In this document: piece after piece, positions 18,295-26,742 of the stretch | Layout of the letters: every line of letters starts with the position of its first letter | Numbering within the stretch: position 1 is the first letter of the stretch | Source: JBCFAY01 sp038562375 | GTDB taxonomy: Bacteria; Bacillota; Clostridia; Christensenellales; CAG-138 | Assembly (NCBI GenBank): GCA_038562375.1 | Contig: JBCFAY010000002.1 | Location: 124,001 to 188,000 of the forward strand | Direction: 5' to 3' | DNA: 64,000 nucleotides | Program-made: the position numbers and the translations under genes | Notes under the pieces: model-generated | Seen by the model: the letters and a program-made list of their open reading frames with translations, nothing else | The model's database searches: none | Told to the model about the DNA's origin: nothing

Positions 18295-18328
18295 TAAAAA
18301 AGCAGCGCAGAAATTATTTCCACGCTGC
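18295..18328 (-). terminator. Rho-independent terminator of the GntR-type regulator gene
   Basis: On the minus strand GCAGCG (18323-18328) pairs with CGCTGC (18302-18307), with an inner GAAAT/ATTTC stem, followed by six T residues. It lies 29 bp after the regulator stop. Confidence 0.8.
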
Positions 18329-18356
18329 CGTTCATTGTGCTGATTCTCTAAAATAA

Positions 18357-19100
18357 TCAGTAATACCAGGCGTTGCGCACTTCTTTGAAAGGTAAAACAC
18401 TTGTATTGTAGTATTCATATGTGAACAAGAGCGGGGTTTGCTTGCTGTCAAAGCATACGGATTTGAGCAGCAAGAGCGCCGTATGGACGGGAACCTGAAA
18501 CAGCCCCGATAAGGTTTCTTCGGCGCATATGGGCTCAATTTCAATGATATCGTAGGAGGTCTCGGGGAATTCATATTTTTCATTTAAGCATTCGAAAAGG
18601 CCTTTTCTATCCAAAGGAAGATGAAATACCGCGTCGTCCACGATCTCGGGCGGTAAATAGTTTATCGAATAAAGCGCCGGCACACCATTCGCATAATAGA
18701 GCGTTTTAATGCAATACGTATGCGATGCGTCGGTCTGCAATCGCTCTTGGGCAAAATCGGGCATCACAGTTTTTTCAATAGGAAATGTATGCCAGCTTAC
18801 CTGATATCCCTGCGCGCTGACCAAATCTTTAAACGGAATGCCTTCGCAAATGCGGCAACCCAGGGCTGCAACATTTTTATTGATCATTGTGCCTTTCCCT
18901 TGCGCGCGCGAAATGTATTTTAAATTTTCCAAACTGGCCAACGCATCGCGAATCGTTATGCGGCTTACGCCGAACTTAGACCCCAGCATTTCTTCCGACG
19001 GAAGCAATCCATCTTCAAAATAGCCTTCTTTTATTAATTCGACCAGCTCTTTCTTAACGATTTGAGAAGCGTTGCGCTTTTTGACTTTTTGAATACTCAA
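18357..19100 (-). CDS. GntR-family regulator with UTRA ligand domain
   Basis: This protein of about 247 aa has an N-terminal winged-helix (LPSEEMLGSKFGVSRITIRDAL) and a C-terminal UTRA domain (from about residue 90, ending SVCFDSKQTPLLFTYEYYN) that binds a small effector. The TTG start at 19100 is chosen because a strong AGGAGG lies 9 nt upstream; a longer in-frame extension lacks a site. It stands between the two catabolic operons with its own terminator, so it likely controls one or both. The effector is probably a transported substrate or intermediate. Confidence 0.85.
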   Translation of the reverse strand: MSIQKVKKRNASQIVKKELVELIKEGYFEDGLLPSEEMLGSKFGVSRITIRDALASLENLKYISRAQGKGTMINKNVAALGCRICEGIPFKDLVSAQGYQVSWHTFPIEKTVMPDFAQERLQTDASHTYCIKTLYYANGVPALYSINYLPPEIVDDAVFHLPLDRKGLFECLNEKYEFPETSYDIIEIEPICAEETLSGLFQVPVHTALLLLKSVCFDSKQTPLLFTYEYYNTSVLPFKEVRNAWYY

Positions 19101-19205
19101 CCCAAAAATCCTCCTAATACTACAGCCTTTATCAAGCGAACCAGGCAGGGACCAAATCAATATATGTAGATACTCCTGTAACATATCCTATATTAAAATA
19201 ATAAT

Positions 19206-19270
19206 ACAACAAATCGAATCGTTTTCCAATAGACAATAGGCCGATTCAAGGTATTGTATCGATTTGTAGT
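19206..19270. promoter_or_regulatory. Inverted repeat upstream of the GntR gene, candidate operator
   Basis: ACAACAAATCGAAT (19206-19219) and TATCGATTTGTAGT (19257-19270) form an inverted repeat with 12 of 14 positions complementary, separated by 37 bp. They lie 106-170 bp upstream of the chosen start of the GntR/UTRA gene. Autoregulation by this protein is an inference. Confidence 0.4.
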
Positions 19271-19287
19271 AAATGTACGCAAAAAAG

Positions 19288-19330
19288 TACAAAAAGCGTC
19301 GGATCAAGTTAAAACTTGATCCGACGCTTT
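19288..19330 (-). terminator. Strong terminator of the TetR gene
   Basis: An 18-bp perfect stem (19293-19310 with 19313-19330) closed by a 2-nt centre is followed on the minus strand by a T-tract (19288-19292). It sits 39 bp after the TetR stop and is the end of the corrinoid-hydroxylase-transport cluster. Confidence 0.9.
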
Positions 19331-19369
19331 CGGAAAAGATATGCATATCCAACGACCTCAGTCCTCAAT

Positions 19370-19972
19370 TTAAGCTTTTGGATCCATTTTTTCAAACTCT
19401 TCGATCTGTGCAAGAAGCATAGCTTTGCACAACCCAAAGTATTCATCCAGATCCATCAGACCGGGATGATTCAAATATTGCACGGATGCCCCGTTCATCA
19501 TGGAAATCATAATGCGGCTGATCATCCCGCAATGCTCTTGGCTTACATTCGGCGCAAATTGATGGATTGCGTTTTGTATCTCTTGGTACCACACCTGATT
19601 GGCTTCGTAAAACATCTCCTTGAATTCAGGATCGCTCCGGCCCTGGGACCAATAATCGATCCGGGCAAAATCGGTGGCCGATTGATTGAGGATAATATCC
19701 TTTTTCTGGTCGAAAAAGACTTGAAGGCGCGAGTCAATATCTTCGTAGTTTTTTCGCCGCACGCGCTTGCGATCCTCTTCGAACCTTTTATGGATGCTTT
19801 GGTACAGCGCCACCAGCAGATCGTGTTTTGTCTTATAATAATAGTGCAAATTGGATTGCGCCATGCCCGCCTTCTCCGCAATCAGATGCATCCGCGTACC
19901 GCTAATTGATTTTTCGACCAACACTTCCAGCGCTGCGTCCAGAATCACTTGTTCTACCGCGTTCTTGCCCAC
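19370..19972 (-). CDS. TetR-family transcriptional regulator
   Basis: About 200 aa. The N-terminal HTH (VEQVILDAALEVLVEKSISGTRMHLIAEKAGMA, then the LHYYYKTKHDLL motif) is clear and the C-terminal ligand domain is helical. GTG 19972 is preferred because GGGGGAAGG lies 8 nt upstream and it gives the normal family length; an in-frame ATG at 20011 is the alternative. It is the last gene in the second catabolic cluster and probably senses a pathway compound. Confidence 0.8.
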   Translation of the reverse strand: MGKNAVEQVILDAALEVLVEKSISGTRMHLIAEKAGMAQSNLHYYYKTKHDLLVALYQSIHKRFEEDRKRVRRKNYEDIDSRLQVFFDQKKDIILNQSATDFARIDYWSQGRSDPEFKEMFYEANQVWYQEIQNAIHQFAPNVSQEHCGMISRIMISMMNGASVQYLNHPGLMDLDEYFGLCKAMLLAQIEEFEKMDPKA

Positions 19973-20180
19973 AACTACTACCTTCCCCCGTAATCTCTTT
20001 ATAAGAGCCATGATAACATCAGTTGATTGAATAATCAATACGACGCTCATTTTGCCGCCCAGCAGCCGATAAACACAAAACTCCATCCTGCCCGACCCGG
20101 CTTGCCGGCGCCGCGGCGGGCAACATAACAATCCCTATTTACAGGTATAACGGCCCGTTTCTATTGGATCAGCAGACCGT

Positions 20181-21689
20181 TCATGGGCAGGGCGAGCCCG
20201 TCATCATCAGCCCCAGCTCTTCTCGGGATGTTTCTATGGCGTTGACGCAGCCCGTCATGACGCCTTCAAACAGCACGATGATTCGATCGGACAGTTCGAG
20301 TATTTCATCGAGTTCAGTGGATACCAGCAAAACCGCCGCGCCCCTGTTTCGAACCTCCAGAATGCGGGACTGGATATACTTTGTAGCCCCGACATCCAAG
20401 CCCCTGGCGGGATGGACAGCAATCAGCAGATCCGGATTCCGGTCGATCTCCCTGCCCACCACAACCTTCTGCTGGTTGCCACCTGAAAGCTTCCGCATGG
20501 TTTCCTCGGGAGAAGGGGTTTTCACATTGAATTCCCCGCACAGCCTTTGGGCGTATTGCCGGATCAGATTCCCTTTCAAAAAACCCTTTTTGGAAAGCGG
20601 AGCTTTGGTAAAGTTCATCAGAATCATATTCTCCTTTACCGACATCTCCTTGATGATCCCCATTTTAATGCGGTCTTCCGGAATGTGGGAAACCTTCTTA
20701 TCCAAAATCTGGCGGGCGGTGGCCTTTGTGACATCTTCATCTTTGATCATCACCGTGCCGCAATCCGGTTTTCGCAATCCTGTCAAACATTCTATTAATT
20801 CCGACTGGCCGTTGCCGTCCACCCCGGCCACGCCCAGGATCTCCCCCGCGCAAACTTCAAAAGAGACGCCTTTCAAAACCGGCAGGCCTTTCTGATCGAC
20901 AGCGGACAAACCTTTCACCCGCATCACGGCCTCGCCCTTGGGGAGAAGGGGTTTTTCCACCGTCAGGCCGACGTCCTTGCCCACCATCAGCCGGGCCAGT
21001 TCGCCGCGGTCTTTGATGTCCTTGACTTCCAGCACTTTTTCCAATCTCCCCTGGCGCAGCACGGTACACCGATCGCAGATGTTCATCACTTCCACCAGCT
21101 TGTGGGTGATGAAAATCACCGTGTGCCCTTCCTCCGTCAGGCGCCGGATCATCTTGAACAGCTCGCACACTTCCTGGGGCGTCAGCACCGCGGTGGGTTC
21201 GTCCAATATGAGCAGCTCAGCGCCCCGATACAGCGCTTTTAAAATTTCCAGCCGCTGCTGTTGGCCGACTGAAAGCCGCTCCACCAGGGCAAAGGGATCC
21301 AGCTTGATGCCATACTTTGCCGCCAGCCGGGTCACATCATCGGCAGCTTTTTTCAGGTTCAGCACTTTTGGGTTATTCCCCATGCCCAGAATAATGTTCT
21401 CGACTACGGTCAGCGCCGGAATCAGCATAAAATGCTGGTGCACCATACCGATGCCCAGTGCGATCGCTTCTTTAGGGGTGTTGATGTGCACCTGTTTGCC
21501 CTTGAACACGATTTTCCCGGAATCGGCCTGATACAGGCCGTATAATATTTGCATCAGCGTTGATTTCCCCGCACCGTTTTCCCCCAGCAAGGCGTGGATC
21601 TCGCCCTGGTTGACGCTGAAATCGATATGGTCGTTCGCCGCAACGCAGCCAAAACTTTTGCAGATCCGATGCATTTCTAGTAATGCCAT
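20181..21689 (-). CDS. Double-domain ABC ATPase of the second BMP-type importer
   Basis: This ATPase of about 502 aa has two nucleotide-binding domains. The first has GENGAGKST, LSVGQQQRLEI and LLILDEPTAVLTPQE. The second has GVDGNGQSE, LSGGNQQKVVVGRE and AVHPARGLDVGA. The degenerate second Walker A is normal in this family. ATG 21689 gives a standard N-terminus (MALLEMHRICKSFG). It follows the two permeases in the operon, the reverse of the order at 12.5-16.1 kb. The 208-bp gap to the TetR gene holds a GC-rich hairpin without a clear U-tract. Confidence 0.9.
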   Translation of the reverse strand: MALLEMHRICKSFGCVAANDHIDFSVNQGEIHALLGENGAGKSTLMQILYGLYQADSGKIVFKGKQVHINTPKEAIALGIGMVHQHFMLIPALTVVENIILGMGNNPKVLNLKKAADDVTRLAAKYGIKLDPFALVERLSVGQQQRLEILKALYRGAELLILDEPTAVLTPQEVCELFKMIRRLTEEGHTVIFITHKLVEVMNICDRCTVLRQGRLEKVLEVKDIKDRGELARLMVGKDVGLTVEKPLLPKGEAVMRVKGLSAVDQKGLPVLKGVSFEVCAGEILGVAGVDGNGQSELIECLTGLRKPDCGTVMIKDEDVTKATARQILDKKVSHIPEDRIKMGIIKEMSVKENMILMNFTKAPLSKKGFLKGNLIRQYAQRLCGEFNVKTPSPEETMRKLSGGNQQKVVVGREIDRNPDLLIAVHPARGLDVGATKYIQSRILEVRNRGAAVLLVSTELDEILELSDRIIVLFEGVMTGCVNAIETSREELGLMMTGSPCP

Positions 21690-21717
21690 GAAACCACCCT
21701 TTCCTTTTACCGCACCG

Positions 21718-22638
21718 CTACTCCGCCCGATATGGATTCCCAAGGTCTTTGGGTTCCTTGGGTTTGCCGGCAAATCCGCAGAGCGCCAGAACTGTGAGCA
21801 AGTAGGGCATCATGATCAGAAATTGGAAGGGGATGCCCGTATTGGTTGCCTGCAGCCGGTATTTCAACGCTTCCCCGGCGCCGAAAAGAAGCGAGGCCCC
21901 CATTACGCCCAGGGGATTGTATTTGCCGAACACCACGGCCGCCACCGCCATAAATCCGCGCCCGGCGATCATGTTTTCGGTGAAGAAGCTCAAAAGCCCC
22001 AGGGAACTGAAAACACCGCCGAACCCGGAGAGCAGGCCGCTGAAAAGGATGGTTCCGTAGCGGATTCTGTACACATTGACGCCCACGGTATCGCTGGCCC
22101 GGGGGTTTTCGCCCACCGCCCGTATCTGCAGGCCCAGATTGGTTTTGTACAGCACAAAAAAAGCGATGGGGATGATGGCGTACAGAATGTACACCGGGAT
22201 GGGCTGGGTAAAAAGGCTTGGACCCAGTGCAGGTATTTTGCTCAGTAGCGGCAGCGCGATGGGCGCGAAGGAATCGATCTTGGGAGGGGCCGCGTTCATC
22301 CCGAAGAAAATCCGTGAAAAAGTGCTGGTAAGCCCCAGGGCCAGCGTGTTGATCGCCGTGCCTACCACTGTCTGATCTGCCTTCAACGTAACGGTGAAAT
22401 ATGCAAACACCAGGGCAATGAGCATGGCGCTGAGCATGGCGAACAAAACGCCGAACCAGACATTCCCCATCAGGTACGAACCCATTACCCCCATGAACGC
22501 GCCCATCAGCATCATGCCTTCCGCGCCGATGTTGACGATGCCCGCCTTGGAGCTAAACACGAGGCCGATGGCGCAGATCATGATACTTGTGGCGGTCCGG
22601 ATATCGGTAGACAAAAAACTCGTTATCTCTGAGAGCAT
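21718..22638 (-). CDS. BMP-type ABC permease (second subunit) of the second importer
   Basis: This 306-aa BPD_transp_2 permease has eight or more helices, with NIGAEGMMLMGA and the coupling loop GENPRASDTVGVNVYRIRY. It starts 4 bp after the companion permease stop and is collinear with the other BMP systems in the window. It forms half of the membrane channel for a nucleoside/purine-like substrate. Confidence 0.9.
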   Translation of the reverse strand: MLSEITSFLSTDIRTATSIMICAIGLVFSSKAGIVNIGAEGMMLMGAFMGVMGSYLMGNVWFGVLFAMLSAMLIALVFAYFTVTLKADQTVVGTAINTLALGLTSTFSRIFFGMNAAPPKIDSFAPIALPLLSKIPALGPSLFTQPIPVYILYAIIPIAFFVLYKTNLGLQIRAVGENPRASDTVGVNVYRIRYGTILFSGLLSGFGGVFSSLGLLSFFTENMIAGRGFMAVAAVVFGKYNPLGVMGASLLFGAGEALKYRLQATNTGIPFQFLIMMPYLLTVLALCGFAGKPKEPKDLGNPYRAE

Positions 22639-22642
22639 ACCA

Positions 22643-23725
22643 TCAACCCTCTTCCTGCGCTTTGCGTTTCTTGTTTATGCGGGCCTTCTGCACAAAGCCG
22701 AAGATCTCCCTGCCCACCACGAACAGAATAACCAACGCCTGGATTATCTGTACCAGGGACATGGGAACCTGAGCGGACATCTGCATTTTGTTGGACCCGC
22801 TCTTGAGCATCCCAAACAGCAGCGCCGAGAAAAAGATTCCGATGGGGTTGTTGTTGCCAAGCAGCGCGACAGCGATCCCATCAAAGCCCAGGTTGCTGGA
22901 AAACTCCTGGAACAGCCTCAACTGTACCCCCAGAATCTCACAGCATCCGGCCAGCCCCCCAAAGGCCCCCGCGAGAAACATGGACAGCAGCGCGTTCTTT
23001 TTAAGATTGATTCCGGCATACCGCGCTGCGCCGGGGTTTAGTCCCGTTACCCGGAGGGCGAAACCCGACGAGGTTCTCCAAAGCAATACATAATAGAAAA
23101 CAATTGCCGCAACCGCCAACAGGATCCCCGCGTGCAGCCGCGTACCCGGGAAGATATTGGGAAGCTGGGCGCTCACGGCTATGGGATCCGTCTGGGGATT
23201 GACGCCGCTGGCCTCTTTCATGGGTCCGGTGACAAAATAGCTGACGATTTGTATCGCGACGTAGTTGAACATAATGCCCGTGATCAGCTCGCTCGCGTTG
23301 AATCGATTTTTCAGCCAGCCGGTCAGCAAGCCCAGCAGCCCGCCGCCAATCGCTCCCGCCAGCAGCGCGAGCGGCAAATGAACCGCCAGAGGCAAACCCT
23401 GCAGGGACACCCCGACATAGGTCGCGCACAGGCCGCCCAAATAGACCTGCCCATCCGCTCCCAGGTTGATCAGACCGCATCGTTTTCCGATGGCAAAGCT
23501 AAGGCCTGTAAAGATCAGCGGGGTGGTTTTCAGCAGCGTTTCGGCGATTGCATTTTTGCTTCCCAAAGAACCTTTGAGCAAGCTTTGATAGGCAAATACC
23601 CAGTCAAACCCTAGCGCCGTGATAAAAAAAGCTCCGATAACAAGCGCTAAAACAACGGAAAAAAACGGATATAAAGAGGTATTGAATAATTTCCCCAAAG
23701 CTACCTTTCGGGATTCTTTGAGCAT
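22643..23725 (-). CDS. BMP-type ABC permease (first subunit) of the second importer
   Basis: This permease of about 360 aa has the NLGADGQVYLGG motif and the coupling loop GLNPGAARYAGINLKKN. ATG 23725 is preceded by AAGGAGGGG with 4-nt spacing, which rules out the 18-codon upstream extension. A 138-bp gap with a hairpin separates it from the amidohydrolase gene. Confidence 0.9.
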   Translation of the reverse strand: MLKESRKVALGKLFNTSLYPFFSVVLALVIGAFFITALGFDWVFAYQSLLKGSLGSKNAIAETLLKTTPLIFTGLSFAIGKRCGLINLGADGQVYLGGLCATYVGVSLQGLPLAVHLPLALLAGAIGGGLLGLLTGWLKNRFNASELITGIMFNYVAIQIVSYFVTGPMKEASGVNPQTDPIAVSAQLPNIFPGTRLHAGILLAVAAIVFYYVLLWRTSSGFALRVTGLNPGAARYAGINLKKNALLSMFLAGAFGGLAGCCEILGVQLRLFQEFSSNLGFDGIAVALLGNNNPIGIFFSALLFGMLKSGSNKMQMSAQVPMSLVQIIQALVILFVVGREIFGFVQKARINKKRKAQEEG

Positions 23726-23818
23726 TTGGCCCCTCCTTGTGTTTTGACCTGCACATTCGTCTTGTCGTGCCTCCGCCAAAGACAGCTCTTCTTTCCATCC
23801 TTAACAAAACATGGATTC

Positions 23819-23850
23819 GGCGCGGGCAGACCAATCGATCTGCCTGCGCC
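23819..23850 (-). other. Hairpin between amidohydrolase and permease genes
   Basis: GGCGCGGGCAGA (23819-23830) and TCTGCCTGCGCC (23839-23850) pair with one mismatch around an 8-nt loop. No good U-tract follows on either strand. It may tune expression of the amidohydrolase relative to the permeases. Confidence 0.4.
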
Positions 23851-23863
23851 GTCAGATCAGCAG

Positions 23864-25126
23864 TTACAGCGCGTCCCATCCCGGCATTATAATTTCCTTT
23901 TTGGTGGTCGCCACCACCTTGCCGTTTTTGATGACAGCGCTTTTCACACCCTGTGAAATAATCGTTGTGGCCAGATCCCGCGTTTCGTACAGCACCATGT
24001 CGGCTTTTTTGCCCACATCCAACCCGTAGTTGGGCAGGCGCAGCGCCCGCGCCGGATTATAGGTGCCCATTTTGAACACCGCCTCCAGTTCCTCCTTCAA
24101 GGCCATCTGCAGAATCTGTACCGTCAACAGGCACTCTTCGAGCATATCTCCGTTCCCGTAGGGACGGAAGGGATCGCGAATGTTGTCGGAAGCAAAGGAT
24201 ACGTTGACGCCCGCCGCCAAAAACTCCTTGACCGTGGTGATGCCCCGGCGCACGGGCTGCTTATCCCTGCGGCCCATTAAGAACAGGTTGCAGGATGGCA
24301 GGGTGATAATCTGCAGATCCGCCCTATGGCATTTCTCGATCACCCTTTTACGGGTTTCTTCATCCACGGCATTCATGGCCGTGACGTGTCCGCAGCTCAC
24401 CCTCCCCTGATACCCTGTCGCAATAGTACGATCGGCCACATGCTCCAGGCAGTGCACGTCCGGCTCATCCGCCTCGTCCACATGCAAATCGATGGGCATA
24501 TCGTATTTTTGGGCGACCTCGAACAGGCGATCGATATTCCGGGCGTTCTGCTCATGGCTGCTGAAGAACGGAGCGCCGCCGATATAGTCCACGAGCCCCT
24601 TTGCGCATACGTCCTCGAGCATGGCAAAACTCTTTTCCCGATCGGCAGGGTCAGGATAAAAGGTGGGCAGGACGGACAGCTGAATATCGATGATATCGGC
24701 CAGTTCCTTCTTGATCTGCGAGAGTGCCAGCACTCCGGCGTACCGGGTGTTGAAATCCAGATTGACGTGGGTTCTGGCGGTAGTGGTTCCGTTGGGCACA
24801 ATCATCTTGACGAGCTGTTTGGCCCGTTTTGTGATATCGTCCACAAGGTCATTTTCTGAAAAGGAATTGCAATAGGCAGCAAAACTGGCGATCGCCTCCG
24901 TCAGATTGCACGACTCCTTGTCGCTCATAGTGAGCGTCTTGTCAAAATGCATGTGGCTGTCCACAAATCCCGGGGCCACAAACCGGCCTCTGCCGTCCAG
25001 CACGGTCCGGGCCTGGGATTCGGGCAAGTTCCGCTCTATGGCCGCGATCGCGCCCGCCTTGATGCCGATGTCCAGCCCTTCGCCCTTTTCATGGACATTC
25101 GTGCCTTTTATCAACAGATCAAACAT
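23864..25126 (-). CDS. Cytosine-deaminase/AtzC-like amidohydrolase
   Basis: About 420 aa. Metal-site motifs are HMHFDKT (first His pair), LHVDEADEPD, GHVTAM and the conserved run ASDNIRDPFRPYGNGDM, which is diagnostic of the cytosine deaminase / N-isopropylammelide hydrolase branch. Members deaminate cytosine, isocytosine, creatinine-like or triazine amines. ATG 25126 has GGAGG 7 nt upstream. It lies directly after the BMP lipoprotein gene in the operon with the corrinoid and molybdenum enzymes, so it probably acts on a hydroxylated, demethylated heterocycle. The substrate is not known. Confidence 0.83.
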   Translation of the reverse strand: MFDLLIKGTNVHEKGEGLDIGIKAGAIAAIERNLPESQARTVLDGRGRFVAPGFVDSHMHFDKTLTMSDKESCNLTEAIASFAAYCNSFSENDLVDDITKRAKQLVKMIVPNGTTTARTHVNLDFNTRYAGVLALSQIKKELADIIDIQLSVLPTFYPDPADREKSFAMLEDVCAKGLVDYIGGAPFFSSHEQNARNIDRLFEVAQKYDMPIDLHVDEADEPDVHCLEHVADRTIATGYQGRVSCGHVTAMNAVDEETRKRVIEKCHRADLQIITLPSCNLFLMGRRDKQPVRRGITTVKEFLAAGVNVSFASDNIRDPFRPYGNGDMLEECLLTVQILQMALKEELEAVFKMGTYNPARALRLPNYGLDVGKKADMVLYETRDLATTIISQGVKSAVIKNGKVVATTKKEIIMPGWDAL

Positions 25127-25166
25127 TCCTACGCCTCCAGATTTATGTCGTTTGCGAAATCCCCTG

Positions 25167-26228
25167 CTAGCTTTTCGGGGTGGTATCGATCGTTCCGTCC
25201 TTAATGCCCGCGATGACTTCCGCGATCTTGTCCAAAGTCGCCTTGGGCAGCGAATCTTCAAATTGATAGAACGGCGCCAGCTTCACTACGTCTTCGGCAA
25301 CGCCGAAGTTATAGGCCTTGGCCTCCAGCGTTCCATCAAGGAGCGCCTGCACGACAACGGGCATGGAATCGATGAACCCGGCCACGCTGCTGGTGATCAC
25401 CACTTCCGGCCCGAATTCATGCATGTCGCTATTGGTGCCGACCACATGGATGCCGTTTTCTTCAGCGGCGGTCAGTACGGCAAGCCCCGCCGACCCAAGA
25501 ACCGGTATCAGCACGTCGGCTTTCTGTTTGATCATGGCGTTGGACACTTCCAAAGCCGACGTGGAGTCTTCGTTGTCCCCGGTGATAGCGGTCAGAACGG
25601 TGATGTCAGGGTTGATGTATTTTGCGCCGGCTTCGGCTCCTTGTACGCTCAGCTGTACGGGAGGAATATCCGTACCGCCGATGGCGCCAATGACGCCGGT
25701 CTCGCTCACGAGTGCCGCCACCATGCCGGCCAAATAACCTTTTTGATAGTTATTCTGATTCACGGACAGCGCATTGGGCGCCTGGGAGAAAGAGGCGCTG
25801 TTCACGGCAAACCAGGTATCGAGATAGTTTGGGGCAATTTTAGTGACACCGTCAATGTATTCATAGCCGTGGCAAAAGACGATGTCGTAGCCATCTTCGC
25901 CGTAGTTGATCAGCTGAGCTTCAATATCGGACAGGCCTACATTTTCCACATAGTTGATGGTTGCACCAAAGCGGGACTCAATCTCCAGAAGCGCGGCATA
26001 TGCGGTGGCGCACCAGCCGTTATCATTGACGTTTCCGGAGACGATCAAGCCAACTTTAAGATCGGAGTCCTTTGGGGTATCCGAAGGCTCGGATGTTGCC
26101 GTCGAAGGCGCTTGGGTTGCGCCCGGTTCCGTCGGTTCGGAAGAAGCCTGAACGCCTCCGCTGCAACCTGTCAGCAGCATGGACAGGACCAGAATGGCAA
26201 CGAGCAGTACTGCATATGCCTTTTTCAT
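25167..26228 (-). CDS. BMP-family lipoprotein of the second importer
   Basis: This 353-aa secreted lipoprotein has lipobox LTGC at about residues 19-22, a Ser/Thr/Pro-rich linker to about residue 50, then the BMP fold (LKVGLIVSGNVNDNGWCATAYAAL). GGGAG stands 6 nt before ATG. It has little resemblance outside the fold to the binding proteins at 11.3 kb and 39.7 kb, suggesting a different ligand. Confidence 0.88.
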   Translation of the reverse strand: MKKAYAVLLVAILVLSMLLTGCSGGVQASSEPTEPGATQAPSTATSEPSDTPKDSDLKVGLIVSGNVNDNGWCATAYAALLEIESRFGATINYVENVGLSDIEAQLINYGEDGYDIVFCHGYEYIDGVTKIAPNYLDTWFAVNSASFSQAPNALSVNQNNYQKGYLAGMVAALVSETGVIGAIGGTDIPPVQLSVQGAEAGAKYINPDITVLTAITGDNEDSTSALEVSNAMIKQKADVLIPVLGSAGLAVLTAAEENGIHVVGTNSDMHEFGPEVVITSSVAGFIDSMPVVVQALLDGTLEAKAYNFGVAEDVVKLAPFYQFEDSLPKATLDKIAEVIAGIKDGTIDTTPKS

Positions 26229-26262
26229 ATCTTTCTCCCTTTCTTCCTCATTGTTTATTTGT

Positions 26263-26742
26263 TTATTTCAGGCCGCTCATGGCCTGGCGGTTCACCTTCA
26301 TGATGGCGCGCAGGATGTTCGGATAAGCCCCGCATCTGCAGATGTTTTTCGCCATCCCTGCCCGGATCTCGTCTTCTGTGAGAAAAACGTTCCTTTGTAA
26401 CAACGCCTTTGCGGCCATGATCATACCCGGGGTGCAGAAGCCGCACTGCACCACATTTTCGTCGATAAAAGCCTGCTGGATGGGGTCGAGGGTCTCCCCG
26501 TCGGCCAGACCCTCGATGGTCAGGATCTCCGCCTGATCGATCTTTGCTGCCGGCACCTGACAGGAACGAACGGCCATGCCGTTCATCAAAACGGTGCAGG
26601 CGCCGCATTGGCCTTCTTTGCAGCACTCTTTGGTGCCCGTCAGGCGCAGCCGGTACCGCAATACCGAAAGCAGTGTCTCTGCCTCCGTCACGTCCAGCTG
26701 ATGGGCAACGCCGTTGACGGTAATCCGGACTTGCTCAGCCAT
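26263..26742 (-). CDS. Molybdenum hydroxylase small subunit with two [2Fe-2S] clusters
   Basis: About 159 aa. A plant-type ferredoxin domain (CCKEGQCGACTV and a distal Cys in RSCQV) is followed by the helical [2Fe-2S] domain with CGFCTPG and CRCGAY. All eight cluster cysteines expected in XdhC/CoxS-type subunits are present. Start ATG 26742 overlaps the stop of the large-subunit gene by 8 bp and has GGAGGAAGGGAG upstream. It transfers electrons from the molybdenum site to a flavin partner that is not encoded next to it. Confidence 0.93.
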   Translation of the reverse strand: MAEQVRITVNGVAHQLDVTEAETLLSVLRYRLRLTGTKECCKEGQCGACTVLMNGMAVRSCQVPAAKIDQAEILTIEGLADGETLDPIQQAFIDENVVQCGFCTPGMIMAAKALLQRNVFLTEDEIRAGMAKNICRCGAYPNILRAIMKVNRQAMSGLK

